Source: Lophium mytilinum
Lineage: Eukaryota > Ascomycota > Dothideomycetes > Mytilinidiales > Mytilinidiaceae
Reading direction: 5' to 3'
DNA length: 64,000 nt
NCBI GenBank assembly: GCA_010093605.1
Contig: MU004187.1
Span: forward strand, 935,383-999,382
The notes under the pieces were generated by a model. That model was given only the letters and a program-made list of their open reading frames with translations. It ran no database searches and was not told where the DNA came from. Position numbers and translations under genes: made by a program. Within the stretch, counting starts at the first letter, position 1, and the number at the start of each line of letters is the position of its first letter. Shown piece after piece: positions 34,835 to 45,362 of the stretch.

Positions 34835-36982
34835 CTACGAAGAGAACGTAGCAGACCGCCGCACCGTTCCCATCCCCGCCTCGCCTTTAGCAAACGGAGT
34901 CGCTTGGCTCTCAGGGACGTATTTCAACTCTCGGTAGATGGGGTCCCACATCTGCTCCCTGATCCAACCCTCTAGCTCCTCCTCGTCGGTCGGGATATCC
35001 TTCACCTGGTTGAGGTCTTCCTTGACAGCAGCTTGTATCACGGCTTTGGCGATCTGGACGCTGATTTCGCGCACGTCGGTGACGTCAGGGAGAAGCCCGG
35101 CGGTTGGGTCTTGGAGCGCGGGGGCAGTGGATGCGAGCGCTCGGACTGCGGCGACGAGGAGGGAGGGAGGCATGAGGCGCGTGCGGGAAAGGACAGCTCC
35201 TAGGCCTATGCCGGGGAATGTGACGGAGTTGTTGCACTCAGCTAGAGCCTCGTTAGTATTGTTAAGATCACTTTTTTTTTTGAGCAACGAGCCATCGTAC
35301 CTATCTCATACTTCTTCCCCTTGTGCTCCACAGGCGGGAACGGGGATCCAGTTGCGACTAGAGCCTTGCCATCCGTCCAATCGAAGAGGTCCTGAGGCTT
35401 CGCTTCGTGTAGTCTTGTTGGGTTGCTGAGAGGGAAGATGATTGGACGCTCAACATGCTTCGCCATCTCTTGGACGACTTCTTTGGTGAATGCTCCAGGT
35501 TTCGTTGACGTTCCGATCAGCACATGCGGCTTTACCTCTTTGATCACGCTCAGCAGGTCTCCGTGATCTTTGCCCCTCCAGTCATCGTCATGGCGGGCAT
35601 ATGGGTGTTGAGCCGGCGTGAGGTCGTCTTTCATGGATTGCAAAAGCAGACCAGGCTTGTCTACGCACCTAGTCGAGTGTTAGAGCATCCGAGTATCTGA
35701 AGCACGGCTATCTCAGTGGTGCTTACCATATCTGAAGACCTGCGTCCTCTTTCGACTTCCCTGTCTCCACTGCAATCGCATCCATGATCTGGTCTGCGAT
35801 ACCCGTACCAGCAGTTCCTGATCCGAACATCACAATCCTCACATCGTCCCATTTCACTCCGCTTATCTTAAGACTCGTCATGATGCCTGCCAGCGTTACA
35901 CATCCGGTTCCTTGTACGTCGTCGTTGAAGCAGGCGATTTGAGGGGTATATTTGTCTAGGATGCGCCGGGCGTTGTGCAAACCGAAGTCTTCCTATTAAC
36001 AGTCAGTCGTGTCCTAATACTTCGAGAGTTGAACCTACAAAATGAATATAAGCCTTTGGGTACCGCTTGCGGGCCGCTTCGACAAATGCGCTGACGAATG
36101 AATCGTACTTTTCTCCCGTGACGCGTCGTTGGTGTAGTCCAAGATAAAGGTCGTCATCCAGCAGCTCTTGGTTCTGATTTTGTTAGCGAGTCCAGCTTTC
36201 TCACGCGACATACGACGCACATTCGTTCCACAGTCCAGCACTACCGGCAGCGTTCGAGCAGGGTGTATACCCGCACAGAGAACATAAAGCACCAACTTCG
36301 CAATGCTGATGAGGATAGCTCCGACACCTTGATCACCAATGCCGAGGATTTGTTCTCCGTCACTGACAACAATGATATCAATGTCCTCAGGGTTTCCCCA
36401 TTGGTTCAGGTTGTCCTCGACTCGGTCCGCATCTTCGATGTTCAAGAAGCACCCTTCCGGTCTGCGGAACAACCTCGAGTAGTTCTGTATGGCATCTCCC
36501 TCGGTCGGCGTGTAGATGATAGAGAACATCTCCTTCAGGTGGTCATGGATGAGCTTGTAGTATAGCACCTCGTTCTGCTCCTGCATGCTCGTCATGAACG
36601 TGTTCTTCGCCAAATCGCTCGGCCGACTGCTGTATTGCTCGTATGCCCGTTGAACCTGCTCGTCCAGCGACTGGATGTGTGGGGGAAGGAGGCCATGAAG
36701 CTTGAAGGTCTTGCGCTCTTCCTTGGTGAAAGCGGAGCCTTTGTTGAAGTATGGAGTTCGGAGTAAGGCAGAACCCTATCGTGTGGGATCAGTATCAGCT
36801 TCGGAAGTGCCGGCAGAGGACAGTACCGTCAATGCGCAGTCTTGCGGGCCAGAAGTCGAGAGTGGGAGATGGCCATACTTCCTACTCTTGACCTCCTTGG
36901 GATGGGTAGCCATGGTCCGAGATAGCCTGGGGGTAGCGGGGTGTTTGAGAAGGCGATTGGACTGAAATCTGATTGCCCGCAT
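34835..36982 (-). CDS. MAE1: NAD-dependent malic enzyme, mitochondrial
   Basis: Six exons, 36982-36827, 36775-36221, 36173-36039, 35992-35727, 35668-35301 and 35241-34835, give 628 residues. All five introns are 46-59 bp. Malic enzyme oxidatively decarboxylates malate to pyruvate with NAD(P)+. Visible motifs are YTPTEG (about 140), SDGEQILGIGDQG (190-202), the Lys of SIAKLVLY (about 212, catalytic position), GTNNQELLDDDLYLGLHQRRV across intron 2, EDFGLHNA (283, metal ligands), FNDDVQGTG (304) and GSGTAGTGIA (339-348, dinucleotide). The first 23 residues (MRAIRFQSNRLLKH...RLSRT) are basic and free of acidic residues, as in a mitochondrial presequence. A second ATG at 36913 would skip it. Cofactor choice is inferred from family. 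Confidence 0.95.
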
Positions 36983-37890
36983 GAGTTGACACGTTTATCA
37001 TGAGGGTACAAGAAATACAAATATCCCCAAGATTTGAGCGAGGGAGTACAGAATTAGTACTGAAATGAGTATATATCTAAGACCGCGCGATAACCGGTAT
37101 GAATGCATTATGACGTCGTGAAGTGCGTGTCTCTGAATTCGTGGAAGCGCCCGTTCTTGACAATACTGAGTTGACTAGAAGTTACTCACAGTTTGGGTAC
37201 ACAAAAAAGCTCTAGGAAGCTCTATATATGGAAATTATACAGTGCCAAGGTGGAAAGTTGATGTTTGCAGACGCAAGCTCGTGCGATGAGGGGTCGACTG
37301 ACGCGATTCATGCTGCCCCTGGACGAGGTGGGGGTTCGTGTCATGCAAAACGAGGCTGGAAGGCCCCGCATCTGACATCTTCTCCCCACCACCACAAGCG
37401 TTCTCGACTACGGAAGAATGGAGAAGGAAGATGCCCCGGGGCCATTGAGCGATGAACCAGACGCGATACATCTCATCTGTGAGGCTTCCTCGCTCCTGTC
37501 TGTATGGAAACGCCCCCTTCTTCAAAAATGTCACCCGAGAAGACATCTCGAAACAACGAAGACAGGAAAAAGACAGCGGCTTCATGGCTGTCGTGCAGTT
37601 GAACTTTCCGTAAGTACCTACTTCCTTGGAGCTTTTAGGGCCAGTTGAATTAAACGTATTTATCTGCACTATAGCCTGGTTTCGAGAGCGATTGAGTTGT
37701 TCCCCGGAACGACTTACCCAGTAATTCCGGTCCCAATAAGAGCCTCCTGTCAGACGGATCTGACGTGTGCTAGCTTATAGACTTCATATATATATACAGT
37801 ATGCTGGCTCACCAAAAGTAGGCGTATCATCGCACTGTCGAGGACTGTCTTCCATAACTCCTTCCAATCTTCAGCTTCTCTACGATAAAA
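36983..37890. other. Divergent intergenic region
   Basis: Shared 5' region of malic enzyme and the CrtC/AttH-like gene. A TATATATATA stretch at about 37788-37798 lies roughly 95 bases upstream of the latter's ATG and may serve as its TATA box. No gene is supported. Confidence 0.5.
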
Positions 37891-39021
37891 ATGCCAGCCG
37901 ACGACTCCGCCCTCTTCGGAACGTACACGGCTGACCCCGTGATCGACTCTGAGAAGTTCCTAATCGCAAATCGAGAACACAATGAAGTATTCAACGACAA
38001 CGGCTTCGTAGTGCGAGCGCGGGCCACCAACGGCGAAGATGTCCATCTCTGGATGTTCATGTACCAGCAAAAAGGCCCAGAAGTCATCGTAGACGGCAAC
38101 ATCACCCAGACCCTTCTCGTGTCCGCCAAATTCGGTGACGGAGAAGAGAAGGTGGTTCAAGACCGGCCGTACGTGAATAAGGGCCAGAACATCGATGACT
38201 ACCTCCCCTATGGCACCATGCAAGTTACTGAGGCGCCCGACGAGACGACGTGGGAGAACGGCGGACGGGTCTTCATCAACAAGCCGCCAAACTGGTACGT
38301 CAAGGGCACCCACGCCGGTGTGACGGTCGATCTGCACTTCAAGCAGCGCGGGAAGGCCTTCTACCACTGCGGCAAGTTCGAAGAACTCACGACAGACGAG
38401 AAAGGCATCGCCGGATATATCGTCCATGCCTACGTTACCGGGACCATCGAGTATGCGGGCAAGAAGCTTGAGATCGCGGAGGGTCACGGCATCCACGAGC
38501 GGATCATCATGTACGGCGTTATCCCACCACGAATTGACTACATGGGCGGCCGCGGGTCGCATTGGATGCACGGCTGGGGCAAAGGTTTCTCCTGGTACAT
38601 TCTGAACAAGGCGCAGTCTCAAAGCGCTACCATGATGATTAACCTCGACAACAAAACGTACGGCGTGCATGGAGAAGCTGCTACCATTGAAGAGATCGGA
38701 CATTGGCTCGACCCCAAGACCAACCAGATCAACCCATGCAAGTGGAGAGTTCAAGGCAAAGTCGAAGCTGGGACGTTTGTCGCAGTTGTGACTGGCTATG
38801 GTCGTGCCTACTACAACTGGGTCCGGAGAGGTGGTGTGTTGCTTGTGCATCAATGGGTTTGCGATTCCAAGGCGACATTCACGCGGAACGACGGCACGGT
38901 CATCGAGGAGGATCAGGTTGCGAGTTGTGAGTACATGAGGACGCTGTATAACCAGCCCCGGAACAATCTGGTGCCTGACGCTGTGAGGAACGAAGACGTC
39001 CAGAAAACCATCTCGAAATAG
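37891..39021 (+). CDS. CrtC/AttH-like lipocalin-fold protein
   Basis: Single exon, 376 residues, no signal peptide. The protein is beta-rich with many Trp, Tyr and Gly. EGHGIHERIIMYG (about 205) resembles the GxGxHxHxxG signature of the CrtC/AttH group, which includes carotenoid 1,2-hydratase and fungal kievitone hydratase. The two-barrel layout fits: DVHLWMFMYQQKGPE and VTVDLHFKQRGKAFYHCG in the first half, GWGKGFSWYILNKAQ and TYGVHGEAATIEEIGHW in the second. Members hydrate double bonds or act in secondary metabolism, but the activity here is not deducible. No biosynthetic genes surround it. Codon use is typical of a well expressed gene. Confidence 0.6.
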   Translation: MPADDSALFGTYTADPVIDSEKFLIANREHNEVFNDNGFVVRARATNGEDVHLWMFMYQQKGPEVIVDGNITQTLLVSAKFGDGEEKVVQDRPYVNKGQNIDDYLPYGTMQVTEAPDETTWENGGRVFINKPPNWYVKGTHAGVTVDLHFKQRGKAFYHCGKFEELTTDEKGIAGYIVHAYVTGTIEYAGKKLEIAEGHGIHERIIMYGVIPPRIDYMGGRGSHWMHGWGKGFSWYILNKAQSQSATMMINLDNKTYGVHGEAATIEEIGHWLDPKTNQINPCKWRVQGKVEAGTFVAVVTGYGRAYYNWVRRGGVLLVHQWVCDSKATFTRNDGTVIEEDQVASCEYMRTLYNQPRNNLVPDAVRNEDVQKTISK

Positions 39022-39627
39022 CTTTGTATGTAAGGTCTTCATTCAAAAGAATCAAGAGATTTGTGTTTCTTCAATTGCTTTGTAAGCACCTCAGTGAAAC
39101 CTGCTTGGAGCTTTCAACCCCTTCAAAATATTTCACATGCTGAATCTAAGTTCGGTGACCCCACAACCAGCCGATCCTTTTGTTTCCCGCCCAATTCTAC
39201 AAGATTTCTCAAGTAGAAGTCGAAAAGACTTGTACGCTACCAGACCACCAAGTCTCTATAATAGCAGAGCAGGCAGCTCTCATCTTTATATTTCTCTAAT
39301 TTTTACTGAGTGATTCTGGACCTCATGGCTTTGGGCATAGCTCTATGCAAACTTGGTTTCTGCCTGCTTGACACCGCTATGAGAGGTAGCACAACTTGCT
39401 AAAAGGCGGCTGAACAAGAGGCAGCCCGATTCCCGTCACCGCAGATCTGATTGTTGGAAGATTTGTGCCTAATTCATGTGAGAGATAGTTTGATGGAAGT
39501 CATTATTTGCGTCCAGATTGGCCTTCATTATTTGTCGTCCATATAAAACCACCTTAAAGTCGGCATCAAGGCATGTAGTGATCTACATTCGATTACTTCT
39601 AGATTCACCGCATTCCCTTCACTGCAA
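39022..39627. other. Intergenic region
   Basis: Between two plus-strand genes. No gene or repeat is seen. Confidence 0.5.
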
Positions 39628-40119
39628 ATGGCTTCTCCGAACTCTCCCTTTAAACCAAAGGCCAACTTCGCCGGTTCTTTCAAGTTCGGCCCTCTCGACA
39701 AGGTGAACGTCATGCCGATCATTCAAAGCGCTGGTAGCTCCGGAGGACCTCTACCCTCCGATCTAGACGAAATGCCTGGATCTGGTGCCATAGCGGTGGT
39801 GCATGCGGCAAACTACTTCACGAATGGGCAAGATCTGATGGGAATCCTCTGGCGCACCGACTTTCTCCTTGAGCGCTGGGCATTTCAGTGGGCTGGCGCA
39901 TTTGATGCTGAAGATTTGCCAACTTGGGAGCTACCATCTACTGGGTTCGGTGAGATAAAGCCTGGAGGCATGGTGGGAGATCCGCCTGACGGGGCGGGAG
40001 CATGGAAAGAATGGGGCAGCTTGGAAGATGTTCTCGATCCTGTAGACATTGGGAATGAGGGGACTGAATGGAAGTTTTGGCATGCTATGTTCCAAGGATA
40101 TGATTTCGAGGGTGAGTAA
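39628..40119 (+). CDS. Small hypothetical protein
   Basis: 163 residues from ATG at 39628. No signal peptide or membrane segment. It is rich in Gly, Trp, Asp and Glu (WKEWGSLEDVLDPVDIG, WKFWHAMFQGYDFEGE). A GTGAGT donor overlaps the last codons (40112), so a short further exon could exist, for example resuming after GGGCAG near 40165. I do not recognise it. Confidence 0.55.
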   Translation: MASPNSPFKPKANFAGSFKFGPLDKVNVMPIIQSAGSSGGPLPSDLDEMPGSGAIAVVHAANYFTNGQDLMGILWRTDFLLERWAFQWAGAFDAEDLPTWELPSTGFGEIKPGGMVGDPPDGAGAWKEWGSLEDVLDPVDIGNEGTEWKFWHAMFQGYDFEGE

Positions 40120-40274
40120 GGGGACGGCAGAGCTGCTGGGAGGGCTGTAATAGATGCGCGGGCAGATATTTTCAAAGAATTGTAGTTTCATGATCTGGTC
40201 GAGTTTGTAAAACGATGTGATAGCTGTCTACTTCCCAAATGTTCCTCCCCACATTTTCCTCTGTCTATTCCTTC

Positions 40275-41030
40275 AAAATGTAATCTTCTTGTGAAGTTGT
40301 AGGGCCTGTCGATGAGAAGGAAGGCTCTACCGAGGTCTCGAGACCGGTAAAGGAAGCCGCGACCTGCCTCTGTTGGCGGAAAGGGCTGATGCTTGGAGCA
40401 AAGGGCCGACCGTTGGCCCACTGTGCCTACCTAGGTACCGTCTGGCCCATCCCAAGTCTGCTTCTTAAATCTCCGTCTTCCAATGAGCGCGCCCTTACTG
40501 CTCGCCCAGCTTGGAAGCGCCTGCCCCTTTGCCGGACTTCAGCTGGCCCACTGCTCTCCCTCTTGATTGTGATCTTTTTGTGAAGTTGTAGGCGACTTCA
40601 AGGGTTCTTTGGCGAGGAGAAATGGCCGGAGAGGCCCTGAGGCCAACATAGGACGGACTGTTCTCCTCTGTGAATGGGAACCCCTGAAGCTTGGAGAAGG
40701 AGACCGGCGCCTTGCCTATTATCCCGTCTACTCTCCAGTGTGTTTCTCGAGTCTTAGCCTTCAAATTAGCTAGCGGCTACAGCTCGCCGAGCATGAAAGG
40801 GCTTGTTCCCCCCTCCTGATTGTAATTTTTTCGTGAAGTGGCGGGCGAATTCTGGGGCTCATTGAGGAGCGGAAAGGCCGGTGGAGTTCTTGAGGCTGGA
40901 ACAGGTACGGCAGCCCGATTCTTTTAGCGGGAAGCCATGGACTTTTGAGGAGAAGGGCCAGCGACTACGAACCTTCTAGCTGGTACAAAACCTGTCGAAC
41001 TGTAGCCTTGAAGAAGAGGGCACTGGCTTC
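40275..41030 (+). repeat. Three diverged 260-290-bp tandem units
   Basis: Units begin with related T-rich sequence at about 40278, 40567 and 40823 (GTAATCTTCTTGTGAAGTTGTAGG, shared core GTGAAG). Each continues with similar GGAGaaGG, CTTGGAG and GGCC-rich blocks. They share perhaps 60-70 per cent by eye with many indels, and no frame is conserved between units. Confidence 0.65.
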
Positions 41031-43744
41031 TATCTCGTGGCTTGCCAATTCTTTGCCCTGCCCGAGCCCGTCATTGCCCATTCACATGCTAGCAGTTGCT
41101 GGACTGCACTATTCGGCGCCTCTACGCACGGACCCTGGCCTGTAGCAACCCGGCACTTCACCTGCAGCCTTCCGCCAGATTCCAGGACTTTCCATGGACC
41201 GGCCAAGGCGTGGCCTCGCTTATGGGAGAGGAGGGTCCGGGAAGGGATAAGCTTCTGAATGTAGGGTTGCGGTATGAGACTGTTGAGGAATCGGGGTTGT
41301 TGACGGCGCGTTGCGGCAACCAACACTGCTCAGTGCCGCACAAAGCTGATGCAGAGGGGCGGGACAGAGACACAACTTGAGGCAGCCGGCTACTAGATGC
41401 TGGGGAGGTCAGAGAGCATTGCGATGGCCATGTGAGCTTGGTCCGGCCTTTGTTGTAGGCCAGCCGCTCCAACGCAAGCCAGTCACTTGAGACCGACAGG
41501 AAATAAATAGAAGTGACAGAAACCATGATGCCTGACTTACGGCCTGTGCATCATCTAGGAAACAGTGACGCGGCGCGTCTAGCTACTACTGCGGTCTCTG
41601 GCGTCGCTGAGCGGATGCTGTACTCCTTGACGTGCCCATTCTACAGGTACATCTCCTGCGACCATCACTGAACATTGAGATTTACTCTGGGACAGCAAGA
41701 TCGCATAAGGGAGAGCTTCAGGCTGGGCCTGCAGCGGCGCTCTTAGACTACTATGGATTGATTCAAATGGCATGAGATACATCTAACTTCTCCTCGGCTT
41801 GCCACAGAAGTGCCATGATAGTCTGCCTAAGGACAGCAAACCGTCACAGGAGGCATAGGCGAGCTGTCCCCTGGAGTAATACGCCCAAATGCAGTCCTAG
41901 CTTCCTGTTCTCCGTTCCCCTGAGCCCCGCACCTTCCCTGGAGGCTGCCGCCAGCCTTGCCGAACCCTCAGTTACCTGCAGGGCCTGCCTACACTGCCTA
42001 CACTACCTACTGGGCCTACCTATACTGCTCGTAGTTATACTGCGTAGCGTTGATGAGTCATCAGCGCTAAAGCTAGCGTCTTGGCATCGAGTTTCGTATA
42101 TCAGCGCGGTCGCTCTTTCTAAACCTGAGCTCTTACCAACCATCAACATCATCTTTTCACAACAACGACTCTTCTCTTCAAGCCTCCTCTCTCCTTCCTC
42201 ATGGCTCTGCGTATGGAGGGCATGCCAGACCGCGCATCCATTCACCTTCCTCCTTGAGGCTTGGTCCTTGGTCTTCAGGTACGTCCTTTCCTTTGTCATT
42301 GCGTTGGTTTCGGCACGGCACGGCGACGGTGATGGCGACTCTGTTCTGACGGCTTCGGCTTATGCACGGCCTGAAAGTTCAGCTCCAGGTATGTTGTTGT
42401 TTTTCTTCTTCTGGGACGCAGCAGAGTTGGACTTGAGCTTGCTCTTGACCTGGATACTCTGGATTCCTGCGAGCAGTCGGGAGGGTTGGGCCCGGCTGCA
42501 TGGCTTTACAGCCTCTTTTTTCATTGATACGCTCGCCTTGTGCGAGTCTTCGAAGAAGAAATCATCCTTCCTTGCCTTGCTTGTCTTTACTTGACTTGAT
42601 CGCCTAGACTTGATGTCATCATATATGTAGATAGCTTCAATTAATATTCACTGAGTGTTCACATCATTACGCACTTGCCTTGACTCGATGTAACGATGCA
42701 AGTGTCTACTCTATTATGACGGTGATTCACGCCATGCTGGGTAATTTCTGAAATCCTGACCGACTTCGTGATGCAAGTCCATGGTGTTGAGTCTGGAACA
42801 TGCTACCAGCAAGCAGCGGACCAGCAACACCAGGCAGGCTACAACCTCCAGCCATCCCAGTCAATCTGACATGATTGAAAGAGATCTTGCGCCTCTTTTC
42901 GTCATCTCCGGTCAAGTTCTGGTGTTTCTATTGTGGTTTCGAGTCTGTCGGTGGACGAGCATGCCCGCCCGAGAGGCAGAGCGCCAGCAAGACCAAACAG
43001 GTCAGCATCTTAGAATAGTCTAGTCTCCTGCCTAACTCTCTAAGACGTCTTGAGGTGCTTTCCGCGGCTTCCTGGCAAGATCTTACGGTTTTCTGGCGTT
43101 TTGAGGCCGCGCTGTGTGATTCTCCAGACATGTGTACCCACTTGAGAGCATTGTGAACAACCACAGCTTCGTACGACATGCCGCTCACTGTTCATGATGC
43201 AGAAGGGCATTACGCTGCTGTACACCACACCTTTTTTAACTACCGATTAGGTGGTGGTGTCGTGAAACAATCCGGACCTTCAAACACCATGGGAGACTCC
43301 GCTTCATTGGAGTACAGTGAGCCACGCAAGTACCTTCAGCTATTCCAACCCGGAAATTCGGAATAGTCATAGTCTCGAGTTCAATCGCGCATTCTCTCCG
43401 TGGAATTTGGAGGCGTGGTGCTGCCGTTTGACGCTCGAGTTTGGCGGCGACCTGTGGCCCGGCGCGGTTGTGAGACGAAATCAAACCGCTGAAGTCCGCG
43501 ACCACGAGCGAACGCAACCATCTGGTGCGGCCTAAGCTATGAACTAAGATGGAAGACTTTTTAGAGCTCATTCTCCTGCTCTCGCATATTAAATTGACTT
43601 TGAGGTGCGGCCGCGAGGCTCTCAGAGCTGGCGAGAGCTGCGGGCTCTGCGACGGAGCGCAGTGCAACACCGAAAGACTCACGATGGTACAAACCAGCCT
43701 CAAACTCGGAGTACAGTGCAGATATATCTCTATAGGCAGTGCCT
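41031..43744. other. Region with no supported gene
   Basis: One long frame (41815-42594, 259 codons) has a plausible 5'-UTR-like pyrimidine/CAA-rich run inside it and is not coding-like overall. A block at about 42505-42560 resembles 54208-54262, described as a finding. Nothing else is seen. Confidence 0.4.
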
Positions 43745-44090
43745 ATGTTCGCCGCTCATAGGGGTGGTCCTCAGCTCTTTGCATCGTCATTCCGACCGCC
43801 TCTCCCGGACTGTGCTTCAACACCAAAGCCTCAATGCCGCAACGCCGCCGGCCGAACCCCACGACCATCTCGCATCCATCCGCAATCAGCCAGAGATCTT
43901 CCCAGTCAAAGCGCATGTTCGCTGCTCAAGGCCGTGGTCCTCAGCTCTTTACAGCGCCCTCTTAACCGCTTCTCCAACCAGCTCTTCAACACCACAGCCC
44001 CAGCGCCGCGAAGCTGCCACCCAAACCTTGAAACCCACCTCGCATCCGTCTGAACTCAGCCAGAAAGATTCTCCATCTCCTCCAATCGCG
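43745..44090 (+). repeat. Two diverged 171-bp tandem units
   Basis: Units start at 43745 and 43916 with TGTTCGC(C/T)GCTCA and share GTGGTCCTCAGCTCTTT and CTTCAACACCA. They differ by several non-triplet indels, which argues against the long frame running through them being a gene. Confidence 0.75.
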
Positions 44091-44105
44091 ATCCTGTCGA
44101 CTATC

Positions 44106-44582
44106 ATGGCTTACCTGATTCACTATACCGTCCTCGCTCTTCATCTCGCCGGTCCTCGCCCTTTGATTCAGCCCAGTCCCTTCATCGCCAGCTACACCGC
44201 AGCAAACCGCCTCATACTACCTACCTGCATCGGCGGCACACTTCTCTCCCGCCTGCTCGAATTCGAGGGTCACGTCAGCCCGCACCGCCTCTCCTCCAGC
44301 CGCCTCCTCCACCTCCCGCCGCTTCGACCTACCGTCGTCAGACAGGGCTCTACCCATCAACCTCGAATCCAGCGACATCACACTACCTTTGCAGAATGGA
44401 GGGCTACGGAAAAGGCGTACAAGAAGGAGGGGGAGAAGGAAGCGGACAAACCCTGCACTCCGACTCGCTTCGAGACGCCAGCGCCAGACGGACGACGATG
44501 CCGCGAAAGGTCTAGCGGTTCCCCGAGCCCGCCTGCGACGATTCAGCCTCCGATTCGGCCTACCTCTGACGACGATGCTTGA
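44106..44582 (+). CDS. Doubtful small hypothetical protein
   Basis: 158 codons from an in-frame ATG inside a longer frame. There is a hydrophobic N-terminus (MAYLIHYTVLALHLAG) and a basic then Pro-rich end. A UTR-like sequence precedes the ATG. No family is recognised and the frame may be chance. Confidence 0.25.
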   Translation: MAYLIHYTVLALHLAGPRPLIQPSPFIASYTAANRLILPTCIGGTLLSRLLEFEGHVSPHRLSSSRLLHLPPLRPTVVRQGSTHQPRIQRHHTTFAEWRATEKAYKKEGEKEADKPCTPTRFETPAPDGRRCRERSSGSPSPPATIQPPIRPTSDDDA

Positions 44583-44639
44583 CGCTGGGGCGAGGTTCGT
44601 GGGGCTTTAAAAGAAGGGGGTTGAGGACAACCGGGAGAG

Positions 44640-44691
44640 AAAGATATTGTGAAAAAATGAGAAATAAAGATATTGTGAAAAAATGAGAAAT
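44640..44691 (+). repeat. 26-bp perfect tandem duplication
   Basis: AAAGATATTGTGAAAAAATG... occurs twice in tandem, start to start 26 bases. Confidence 0.9.
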
Positions 44692-44808
44692 AGTCGCTGA
44701 TTTTAAAACCTGGTTATGATTCTTGTGATATGGTGATGGACTCCACTAAACTATAACAACGCTTAGTTATAGGTCCGTACACTCGCTTGCCGCTGCTTGA
44801 GGTGCCTT

Positions 44809-45362
44809 AGAGTATTTCAAGTGTTTGGAATTGGAGAGGTCTCCAGCATTTTGGACAATGACTAAACTCGTGGGGCAACCTCAGACTGTGCTAGTAGGGT
44901 GTACGCAGCTTAGAAGTATATCCTCTATGCTTGATTCCAATGAGTACGTTAAAGCTCTCAGAGCAGTAACAGGAGACTGTACAGCTACTTCTGTGAAAGG
45001 CAACGTAGGTCTTTGTTTATTCACCTACGTATTTTACTGCTCAAAGTCTTATATTCCTATTCTAATTCTACTGTCAAGAGGGGCTAGAGTATTTTAAGTG
45101 TTTGGAATTGGAGAGGTCTCCAGCATTTTGGACAATGACTAAACTCGTGGGGCAACCTCAGACTGTGCTAGTAGGGTGTACGCAGCTTGGAAGTATATCC
45201 TCTATGCTTAATTCCAATGAGTACGTTGAAGCTCTCAGAGTAGTAACAGGAGACTGTACAGCTACTTCTATAAAAGGCAACGTAGGTCTTTGTTTATTTA
45301 CCTACGTATTTCACTGCTCAAAGTCTCATATTCCTATTCTAATTCCACTGTCAAGAGGGGCT
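44809..45362 (+). repeat. 277-bp tandem duplication
   Basis: Two copies, 44809-45085 and 45086-45362, are about 95 per cent identical. Each holds an open frame of about 90 codons lacking an initial ATG (first internal ATG in ACAATGACTAAACTC). The end of each copy (CTGTCAAGAGGGGCT) matches the core of the satellite that follows. Confidence 0.9.

Noticed and set aside
35267-35281. T-run inside the malic enzyme gene as a frameshift
   Set aside because: It lies in intron 5, so it does not affect the frame.
37960-39042. 360-codon minus-strand frame
   Set aside because: Exact antisense of the CrtC/AttH-like gene; a codon-bias shadow.
41815-42594. 259-codon open frame
   Set aside because: Low-complexity Ser/Leu composition, UTR-like run inside, and no motif. 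Treated as chance.
43605-44582. 325-codon open frame
   Set aside because: It runs through a 171-bp tandem repeat whose copies differ by non-triplet indels, and has no recognisable domain. Only the last part from 44106 is kept, at low confidence.
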